Shown here piece after piece: positions 13,058-19,091 of a stretch of 19,091 bases of DNA; position 1 is the first letter of the stretch; each line of letters starts with the position of its first letter. The translations under genes and the position numbers were made by a program. The DNA comes from JAIYCX01 sp964353175 (GTDB lineage Bacteria; Bdellovibrionota_C; UBA2361; SZUA-149; DAOLCO01), in contig CAYGUX010000036.1 of assembly GCA_964353175.1 (NCBI GenBank), forward strand, positions 1 to 19,091, written 5' to 3'. The notes under the pieces were generated by a model. It saw only the letters and a program-made list of their open reading frames with translations, did not search any database and was not told where the DNA came from.

Positions 13058-14488
13058 GTGAAGCTTAAGAAACTTTTAACTATACGCATCTTAAGTATGC
13101 TTTGTTTTTTCATTTGTATATCGTGTAGTTCCGATTCTAATGACGACTCTAGTTCCTCATCATCATCCAGCGCTTCTGAAAATGTTGATTCAGAGACTTT
13201 ATCTAATTTTAATTCCGTTTGTGGGGTAGTTGAAAATGGAGAAAGTATTAGTGTCCCTACAAATGCAGAACTTGTAAGTGTTGAAGTGATTGGTTCTGAC
13301 GCGGCTATTATCACAAGACAAGAGGGGGCTGAGGTAGGAAATAAACAACTTATTCAGTTTCATGCGGTTTCTTCAATCGGCATTAATGATTTTAGAAGAT
13401 TGCATGGTATTGATGTATTGAAGAAAAAATTAGTTGGCGGAGCGTATTTTGTTCCAGCGGGTAGAGATTGTGAAGTTGTTTTCGAAGGAGGAGGAGAGGG
13501 TATTTTAGGCCAGCTATATTCATTAAATGGCGAGAATATAAACGAACTGATGTTAGCACAAGGGTCTGTAATGCCGAGTTCTAATATTTGTGGAGGTGAA
13601 TCTCTTTCGCTTTGCTATAACCAAATTCCACTTACTGTTCGGCCACCAAGTGATATTGAGTTAGATCTACAAGATGTTAATCTTTCATCTCAATGTGGTG
13701 CAGTTTATAGGGGAGAACTAAGGAACCCTATTACTAGCGCTGAGTTAGTTAAGATTGACCCAATTTCTGTAACAGAAGTTGTTATAACTAGATTGCTAGG
13801 ATTGGAAGTAGGAAATCCTCAACTTGTTAAATTGCATGGATTAAGTGCTGAGGGCCTAACTGAAACTGCAAAAAGTAGGGGCCTAAATTATCTTAGAACC
13901 GCAGCATCTCCAGAGGCGTATTTGGTTGTAGAAAGTTTAGATTGTGAAATTCAGGTAGAAGGCGGAGGTCTCGGAGTTACTGGCCAGCTGTATGCGAAAG
14001 ATGGAACAAGTTTAAATGAGGCTATGCTTAGGAGTGGTTATGCAAAAGTTAGTGTTGATACTTGTGGAGGAGATTTAATCTCTACTTGTTACGAAGAGAT
14101 AGTTTCTTCAGCACCGGTTATCGAAGATCCAGTCATCGCACCTCCAAGCAATAACGGCGGCGGAGATGAGTTTGTAGGAGGAGATGAGAATATTATTAGC
14201 AACTTCCTATGGAAACCTGTATCAGAGAGTAATGGAAACTTAGTCGTATTAGTTAATCCATTAAACGTACGAATAGTAGTGGAAGGAAGTATTACTGAAA
14301 CATTGGTTGATAGAGGTCCCAGTAACGGTCGAGGAACAACTGCAAGAGGAAATCGATCAGGATGTAGTTACGGAAATAACGTAGTAGTTACTTTCTATAA
14401 TTCAAGCGGAGAGCTTATTCCTGTCGCTGGTGGAGGAACATCGGTTACTGTAGCTAGGGGCTGTGATAGGTACGAATTTAGACGATAG
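13058..14488 (+). CDS. Lipoprotein with two SNase-like cysteine-rich repeats
   Basis: A 476-residue protein with GTG start and GGAGAG 9 bases upstream. A signal peptide ends in a probable lipobox (CIS-Cys23), then a Ser/Asp-rich linker (24-50). Two tandem repeats of 158-residue period follow. The first has Cys55, 138, 178 and 186; the second has Cys213, 296, 336 and 344: identical spacings of 83, 40 and 8. Each repeat carries QLI/VxxHG- or KLHG-like and GQLY..(D/N)G..(L/I)NE.ML..G motifs that resemble staphylococcal-nuclease folds (compare VRLIGID and LNxxLVxxGxA), but the nuclease Arg/Glu residues are not clearly kept. The C-terminal 100 residues begin LWKPVSESNGNLVVLV and look like a separate beta domain with Cys436 and Cys469. 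It is probably anchored in the periplasm or outer membrane. Function unknown. Confidence 0.82.
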   Translation: MKLKKLLTIRILSMLCFFICISCSSDSNDDSSSSSSSSASENVDSETLSNFNSVCGVVENGESISVPTNAELVSVEVIGSDAAIITRQEGAEVGNKQLIQFHAVSSIGINDFRRLHGIDVLKKKLVGGAYFVPAGRDCEVVFEGGGEGILGQLYSLNGENINELMLAQGSVMPSSNICGGESLSLCYNQIPLTVRPPSDIELDLQDVNLSSQCGAVYRGELRNPITSAELVKIDPISVTEVVITRLLGLEVGNPQLVKLHGLSAEGLTETAKSRGLNYLRTAASPEAYLVVESLDCEIQVEGGGLGVTGQLYAKDGTSLNEAMLRSGYAKVSVDTCGGDLISTCYEEIVSSAPVIEDPVIAPPSNNGGGDEFVGGDENIISNFLWKPVSESNGNLVVLVNPLNVRIVVEGSITETLVDRGPSNGRGTTARGNRSGCSYGNNVVVTFYNSSGELIPVAGGGTSVTVARGCDRYEFRR

Positions 14489-14582
14489 AGAATGTTTTTG
14501 TTAAACTATATTTTGCTTACTTCCGATCATATTTCTGCAGATACGCTAATGACAGTAGTTAGGCTGGATGCTCTATGTTTAT

Positions 14583-15206
14583 CTAGTCTGCCTGCAAGTA
14601 AAAACAAGCTAGGGCAGCGATCATTGCTGGAAGCGCAAAGGTCCAGTTAAAATCGATTAGAGCTGGCACTGCAAGTATCACTAAAACAAAAGAAGTCATT
14701 CCAGAGAGCAGGCTAAATCCTATCATGGCTCCAAACATTGTGATTACAAGAAAAAATGATTGTATAACGGTTAGTGGTAGTTCCCATTTTGCAGCGCTAG
14801 TTTCTTGCCAACTTAACTTAAAAGACGTCACTCCTCCTTCAAGGGTGGGGTAAGATAACCAAGAGAAGGGTCTGGGCTCTCCACCTCCAATAACAAGTTT
14901 GAGTAACATAGAAGCAATTAAAATATTTAGAATTACCAATATCCATTCTGAGAAATGAGATGGCATTGGAAAACTTCCCTTATGGTAAAGGCAAAGTATA
15001 AGTAGCGCACCAAACAGATACTGGTAGTAATGATTGGGAAGTCCAATTCCATAGAAAGAAAGACCTAAGGCAAGAAGAGCGAGAACAAACTCTATTATGT
15101 TTTCAGCTGTGGAATCAACTTTTTCCTCTTCTTTGTTATTAATTAGATCTTCAACTCGCCCTAAACGAACATGAAAATCCGCAATTTTTTCCGAAACATC
15201 AGCCAT
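14583..15206 (-). CDS. Polytopic membrane protein of unknown function
   Basis: A 207-residue protein. The N-terminal ~30 residues are charged and helical (ADVSEKIADFHVRLGRVEDL), probably a short coiled coil in the cytoplasm. Five or six hydrophobic helices follow, near 36-56, 60-75, 87-107, 147-168, 172-185 and 187-204. Between the third and fourth is a Gly/Pro-rich loop of about 40 residues with several Trp (FSWLSYP, LSWQETSAAKW). No family is recognised and no transport or enzymatic motif is obvious. It lies 89 bases behind the YaeR-like gene on the same strand and could be cotranscribed with it, although an AT-rich stretch in that gap (TATATAAA-like) could also carry its own promoter. Confidence 0.75.
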   Translation of the reverse strand: MADVSEKIADFHVRLGRVEDLINNKEEEKVDSTAENIIEFVLALLALGLSFYGIGLPNHYYQYLFGALLILCLYHKGSFPMPSHFSEWILVILNILIASMLLKLVIGGGEPRPFSWLSYPTLEGGVTSFKLSWQETSAAKWELPLTVIQSFFLVITMFGAMIGFSLLSGMTSFVLVILAVPALIDFNWTFALPAMIAALACFYLQAD

Positions 15207-15295
15207 AGTGAACTTTATTGATTAGGTGATTTATCTTTGAAGTTTATATAATATATGGAATAGTTACAACGTAGTATATCGACATGGAAGTTACT

Positions 15296-15685
15296 TTAAT
15301 TCGTCTCGTATAACTCTAGAGGCAATCCATCTGGATCACTAAAAAAGACAAATCTTTTATTCGTATTGGTATCTACTCTAATATCCTCTACTTCTATTCC
15401 TTTCGCGTTTAGCTCTAGAATGGCGGCTTCTAAGTTTGAGCAGTTAAATGCAAGATGCCTGAGCCCGCAGGATTCGGGGCGACTGGGGCGAGGTGGTGGA
15501 TTCGGAAATGAAAATAATTCAATAAATAAATTGGGAGCAAGGAGTAGGTCCAATTTATATGATTGACGATTTTCTCTGTAAGTTTCTCTTACAACTTCAA
15601 ACCCTAGAATTTCTGTGTAGAAGTTTTTAGAAACATTGTAATCAGAGCAAATTATAGCAACGTGATTGATACCAGAGAGATTCAT
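15296..15685 (-). CDS. yaeR: VOC-family metalloprotein, YaeR/GloA2-like
   Basis: A 129-residue vicinal-oxygen-chelate protein very close in layout to E. coli YaeR (also called GloA2), a glyoxalase I relative whose substrate is not settled. Typical strings are GINHVAIICSDYNVSKNFY near 5-23, FIELFSFPNPPPRPSRPE near 54-71, CGLRHLAF at 73-80, and KRFVFFSDPDGLPLELYE near 110-127. The four expected metal ligands are present: His8, Glu56, His77 and Glu124. The length is normal and the protein looks intact and cytosolic. A weak AAGA precedes the ATG. The membrane-protein gene at 15206 follows on the same strand. Confidence 0.93.
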   Translation of the reverse strand: MNLSGINHVAIICSDYNVSKNFYTEILGFEVVRETYRENRQSYKLDLLLAPNLFIELFSFPNPPPRPSRPESCGLRHLAFNCSNLEAAILELNAKGIEVEDIRVDTNTNKRFVFFSDPDGLPLELYETN

Positions 15686-16002
15686 TCTTATGATTCCAAA
15701 TTATTTTTTAAGTATTGTGACGGTATCGCATCTAATTATCTCATACAAGCGGTTCAGCGAGATGATATGCCGCATCAATATTATGCTTCGGTTTTTACTT
15801 CTCAAAAATAGGAAAAATACGCCGCCGCTAAATCATCACCACCCTTACCCCCACCCAACTACTTCCTGTTCCCTCTTCCATACTTCCTCGCTTCCTGTTT
15901 AACCTCCGGAAAAATCTTTAGAAGCAGCATAGCCCCCGTAAGTTGAATATTTCCCATAAACAATATACTTATACATAACAAATATTTACAGAGGGAAAGA
16001 AA
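15686..16002. other. Divergent intergenic stretch with C-rich tract
   Basis: This 317-base gap separates the yaeR-like gene (minus) from the MazG-like gene (plus). It contains a C-rich tract at 15838-15860 (G-rich on the minus strand, three runs of three or more G plus a GG) and a pyrimidine-rich stretch with repeated CTTCC to about 15900. Near 15943-15970 TTGAAT and TATACT, 15-16 bases apart, are a poor promoter candidate for the MazG-like gene. Confidence 0.45.
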
Positions 16003-16581
16003 ATGCAAGCTGACAAAGTAAAAACTTTTATGACTTTAGCAGGTCAAAGAACAACAACTCTTTACCGTGAAGGTAGTGATAAGGAAAGAGAGCTTGGAGC
16101 TAAGCTATTATTGTCTGAGGTACTAGAGTATGTCATTAAGGGCTTAGGAGTTATCCCAAGTTTTAATGGAACTGAAATTACTGCACCTGATGGTCTTGAT
16201 TATCAAGCAAAGGATGTTGCACCCAATGAGATAGAGATGATCGATGGTTTGGCGGACGTTGCTTATACAATGTACTGGAATGCACTTGCTTTTGGTGTTC
16301 CCCTCGAGGAAGGTTTTGACCTTGTTTGTGATAATAATCTCGAGAAGTTTGTAAGTATCGAAACACCTAATGAATCAATTAAAGATTTAGGTTCTTTAGA
16401 AAAAGATTTATGGCATTTAGAACAGAATATCTCTTGGCCGAATGAAGTTGTTCGAGTTGAGATAATAAAGGTAGAGGAAAGGCATTATGCCGTAGGTAAG
16501 GATGCTAGCGGAAAGGTTAAAAAGCCATCATCTTATTGTTCAGTTGATTTAGGAGTTTTAGTTTCTAAGTTAGAAAAGTAG
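16003..16581 (+). CDS. MazG-superfamily nucleotide pyrophosphohydrolase-like protein
   Basis: A 192-residue all-alpha NTP pyrophosphohydrolase-like protein. Metal-binding signatures of the MazG/PRA-PH superfamily are visible: LLLSEVLEYVIKGLG with Glu39 and Glu42, and EMIDGLADVAYTMYWNALAFG with Glu78, Asp81 and Asp85, followed by the family-typical NNLEKF at 111-116. Relatives hydrolyse nucleoside triphosphates (for example dNTPs or phosphoribosyl-ATP) to the monophosphate. The C-terminal ~70 residues, ending near KKPSSYCSVDLGVLVSKLEK, are an extension I do not recognise. The first motif is ExxE rather than EExxE, as in several compact members. GAGGGAAAG before the ATG is a good ribosome site. 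There is no sign of a his operon, so a housekeeping role in nucleotide clean-up is more likely than histidine synthesis. Confidence 0.82.
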   Translation: MQADKVKTFMTLAGQRTTTLYREGSDKERELGAKLLLSEVLEYVIKGLGVIPSFNGTEITAPDGLDYQAKDVAPNEIEMIDGLADVAYTMYWNALAFGVPLEEGFDLVCDNNLEKFVSIETPNESIKDLGSLEKDLWHLEQNISWPNEVVRVEIIKVEERHYAVGKDASGKVKKPSSYCSVDLGVLVSKLEK

Positions 16582-16681
16582 CGAACATAGCTTATTTTAA
16601 CTAGTTTGCCTCATAATTGAACTTTTAGAGGGAACGCTCGTCTAAGAAAAGTCGTTCATGGCCTATGGTTAAAAAGTATTT

Positions 16682-18955
16682 ATGAGACGAATTGTGAAAT
16701 GGTTAAAAATAGGATTTGTCTTAGGCGTTCTTACGTTTGTCGCTTTATATTTTGTCCTTCAATCTGAGTGGCTCTATCGCGACGTTGTTTTTCCAAGGCT
16801 TGCAAAGTCAGTAGGTGGAAAAATCTCTGTAGGTACTATAAACATTCGACCTTGGCGTTTGATCGAACTTCAAGATGTTAAGTTTCAAGATGAGTCAGGG
16901 GGAACGAATACTATAGAGCAACTGAAATTTCACTATCAATTACTACCTCTATTCAGTGGTAAGGCTGTAGTCGATGAGTTGTATGTGAATAAGGCAGAGA
17001 TCCATTTAGATTCTTTTTTAAAGAAAGGATCTAAGAAGGAAGTAGAAACCTCCCCTCAAATAGACAGTAAAAAGCCAGAAGAGATACCAGAAGCGATTAA
17101 GGCTAAAACTGCGGCTTTATATCCACGACTTAAGTTTTTATTAGACCTAAAAAAAATACAACTAGAGAATTTAAACATTAGGGCATCTGGTGAAAAGCTA
17201 GGTGAGAACCTTCCTCAAACTATCAGTTTAAATAAAGTAGATTTTGAAGTAGATGAATTCGTTTCTGACACTGGTGGAAGCGTAGAGTTTGGTTTTCAAC
17301 TTAACTCCTATGATGGAAAGTCTGTGGTACAGGGTAGTATGGAGGCCCGTGTAAAGTCTAAGATTGAGTTACAAGAAAATCGTGAGAAAGTTGGGCTTAG
17401 ATTGGATGTCGCTTTAAGCAAATTTAAAGGAAGTATTAAGGGCGTTAATTTAGACGACATATCAATGAATTTAGGAGGATTGATAAACCTCAGTGAGCAG
17501 GCTGTGGATTTAAGTGAGATATTATTGAAATTAACTAAAGTTAAGGATTCGCTTATGGAATTAGCGGGCTCTGCAAAATTAGAGTTAAAAGAAAATTCTA
17601 AATTATCCAAAGCTACTTTTAAGACAAAGATTGTTTCTTTAAATAGTTCATTGTTGGGTTACATCCCTAATTTTGAAAGTCAGATTGAAGAAGGTATTTT
17701 GAGTGGTCAGGCATCAGGGTCTTATTCTTTGCCTAGGCAATTTGCACTAAAAGGTGAACTATCTCTTGATGGATTAAAGTTAGAAAGAAGTACATTGAAT
17801 AAAGAAACTCCAGCTTCTGGTAATCTATCTTTCGATTTTAATTCTAAAGATTCTAAATACAAAATTAATGCGTCCAAATTACAAATTCTATCACAAGATA
17901 ATTTATTAGGTGATGCGGAGTTTGTTGGTGATCTCAATATTGAAGATACGAAGACCACTTTAGCAGGAGATCTAAATTCTACTACCCTTGAGTTAGATAA
18001 GATACTAAGCCTGCTTCCTAAGGCTGATTCTAAAAAGGTTTTAAGCGAAATTGAAAAGGAAGAAAAAAATACAAATTCTAGCTTTGAAGTAAGTATTCAA
18101 GCCAATTTAAAAAATACTAAATATAATGAAATTATATCTAGGGATGCTAGCGGGCTTATTGTTTTCGGAGAACAGCTTCTGAAAGGGGAAGATATTGTAA
18201 TGAGCATTAATAGCGCACCTCTTAAGGGATCCTTTATCATTAGTACTAATGATCCTATGTATAAACCAACGATAGATTTGGATATTCGAAAATTAGAAAT
18301 TCAACCTATCGTAAGATCTATAGATAGAAAGATGGCTAAAAACCTTTCTGGACTTGCAGAGAGAGTTACTTTCAGAGTTGAAAATTCATGGGATCCTAAG
18401 GACGTTGGTGATGCAGAAAGAGATGGTGATCTTAGAGCGACATTTAAGAACTTGAAAATCCCTGCCTATTTGCAAGATACTCCCCCAATCAATTTAATCT
18501 TTCTACCGGTAAAGGCTCTTGATTACAGCGTAGGGAAGATTGGTAAAGTTCTTATGCCTAGTGAGATTGTTGAGGCTGTAGATTCTTTAGATGATGATGA
18601 AAGATCGGGACAGATAGAATTTGACGAGGCGCAAATTCAAGGACTGATTAATGGAAAAGGCCTAACACTAAAAAATACTAAATTTGATAGTGATATACTA
18701 CCTACCTTTACTTTTTATGGACCGATTGGATTCGATGAAAAACTAGACCTTGTAATTGGTATTAATATATTGAAGGTGAATGTCCCTCTACCAGTCACTG
18801 GCTCTCTTTCTTTCCCATTACCTGATATTCCTGGCTTTGTACCGGCGGTAATTCGTAGTCTTGGGCATAGCGTGGCTAATATCGGAGGGATCTTTGATAG
18901 TAAAGAAGAGAAGGATAGAGAATTTTTTGGTGACCCAGAGACTTCTGAAGACTAA
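16682..18955 (+). CDS. AsmA/TamB-like envelope protein
   Basis: A 757-residue protein anchored by one N-terminal helix (about residues 10-28, IGFVLGVLTFVALYFVLQ), with the rest expected in the periplasm. The opening pattern (VVFPRLAKSVGGKISVGTINIRPWRLIELQDVKF) is the AsmA/TamB/YhdP start, a chorein-like repeating-groove fold. Such proteins span the envelope and are implicated in moving phospholipids to the outer membrane or in outer-membrane assembly. Long beta-rich stretches with recurrent SLxxSxLGxI, LDGLKLERS and ISTND motifs follow. The C-terminal part (QIQGLINGKGLTLKNTKFDS, then FYGPIGFDEKLDLVI) matches the closing region seen in AsmA-like proteins. It lies 100 bases behind the MazG-like gene and could share its transcript. 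The precise subfamily is uncertain. Confidence 0.83.
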   Translation: MRRIVKWLKIGFVLGVLTFVALYFVLQSEWLYRDVVFPRLAKSVGGKISVGTINIRPWRLIELQDVKFQDESGGTNTIEQLKFHYQLLPLFSGKAVVDELYVNKAEIHLDSFLKKGSKKEVETSPQIDSKKPEEIPEAIKAKTAALYPRLKFLLDLKKIQLENLNIRASGEKLGENLPQTISLNKVDFEVDEFVSDTGGSVEFGFQLNSYDGKSVVQGSMEARVKSKIELQENREKVGLRLDVALSKFKGSIKGVNLDDISMNLGGLINLSEQAVDLSEILLKLTKVKDSLMELAGSAKLELKENSKLSKATFKTKIVSLNSSLLGYIPNFESQIEEGILSGQASGSYSLPRQFALKGELSLDGLKLERSTLNKETPASGNLSFDFNSKDSKYKINASKLQILSQDNLLGDAEFVGDLNIEDTKTTLAGDLNSTTLELDKILSLLPKADSKKVLSEIEKEEKNTNSSFEVSIQANLKNTKYNEIISRDASGLIVFGEQLLKGEDIVMSINSAPLKGSFIISTNDPMYKPTIDLDIRKLEIQPIVRSIDRKMAKNLSGLAERVTFRVENSWDPKDVGDAERDGDLRATFKNLKIPAYLQDTPPINLIFLPVKALDYSVGKIGKVLMPSEIVEAVDSLDDDERSGQIEFDEAQIQGLINGKGLTLKNTKFDSDILPTFTFYGPIGFDEKLDLVIGINILKVNVPLPVTGSLSFPLPDIPGFVPAVIRSLGHSVANIGGIFDSKEEKDREFFGDPETSED

Positions 18956-19026
18956 GGCTACTAAAATATTCTTATTGCCCTATACCTTAATTCCTCATAT
19001 TTTTTTCTCAATTAATTAAGGGCCAT

Positions 19027-19091
19027 ATGCGTAATATCTTTCTTTCACTATTGTTTGTAGCTTTTATAAACTTAACTGCTTGTGGAAGCGG
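19027..19091 (+). CDS. Start of a lipoprotein gene, cut by the window end
   Basis: ATG at 19027 opens a frame reading MRNIFLSLLFVAFINLTACGSG to the edge. It is a textbook lipoprotein signal: basic start, hydrophobic stretch and lipobox LTA-Cys19. An AAGGG stretch 4 bases before the ATG may be the ribosome site. It lies on the same strand as the AsmA-like gene, 71 bases behind its stop. The mature function cannot be judged. Confidence 0.75.
   Translation, partial: MRNIFLSLLFVAFINLTACGS

Noticed and set aside
15666..15902. Plus-strand 78-codon open frame
   Set aside because: It overlaps the start of the yaeR-like gene on the other strand and ends in the C/T-rich tract, giving a His/Pro-rich low-complexity product; no ribosome site.
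15863..15959. Minus-strand ~32-codon frame MGNIQLTGAMLLLKIF...
   Set aside because: It looks mildly protein-like (hydrophobic then basic), but has no ribosome site, and lies in the upstream region of the MazG-like gene; it could be a fragment but cannot be supported.
16589..16606. Possible eighth copy of the repeat behind the MazG-like gene (AGCTTATTTTAACTAGTT)
   Set aside because: Only the TTTTAACTAGTT part matches; the CCTACCTAC part is missing. Too short to separate from chance in AT-rich DNA.

Overview
The window looks like chromosomal DNA from an AT-rich Gram-negative bacterium. The evidence is an 819-residue GyrB that carries the long insert between its Toprim and tail segments, an AsmA-like envelope protein, two lipobox lipoproteins and a YaeR-type VOC protein. 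I cannot place the organism more precisely; a deltaproteobacterial-like lineage (sensu lato) is only an inference. No tRNA, rRNA, CRISPR array, transposase or integrase is visible.

Layout: (1) 1-550, minus strand: the 5' part of a membrane/TPR gene whose frame is broken by one in-frame TAA. (2) 814-5838: gyrB and gyrA, 18 bases apart, both complete and intact by motif. (3) 5839-12860: an accessory island that starts directly behind gyrA. It holds small modules in both orientations: a nucleotidyltransferase two-gene pair (minus), BrnT-BrnA (minus), a small membrane protein (plus), a single-repeat EamA-type membrane protein (plus), a lone receiver-domain protein (minus), VapB-VapC (plus) and a Fic protein (plus). 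(4) 13058-18955: ordinary-looking single-copy genes: a lipoprotein with two SNase-like repeats, a six-helix membrane protein, a YaeR-like VOC protein, a MazG-superfamily protein and a large AsmA-like protein. (5) 19027 to the end: the start of another lipoprotein.

The most striking non-coding feature is a ~39-bp direct repeat (core GCCTACCTACTTTTTAAC). It occurs seven times between 6048 and 12858, always in the same orientation and only in or at the edges of gaps between modules; I did not see it in the flanking gyr or 13-19 kb regions. The genes between successive copies are mostly toxin-antitoxin-like and run in either direction, so the region reads like an array of cassettes separated by a common site. 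It does not match a canonical integron attC or a dif site that I can recognise. A second 44-bp direct repeat flanks the receiver-domain gene, and two REP-like inverted repeats sit at 5854-5927 and 11334-11415.

Regulatory sequences with good support: a near-consensus sigma70 promoter (TTGACA, 17 bp, TATACT) that would start vapB transcription at its own ATG, three mutually complementary segments in front of the Fic gene, and an intrinsic terminator at 8233-8272. A terminator-like hairpin also lies in the leader of the small membrane-protein gene at 7857.
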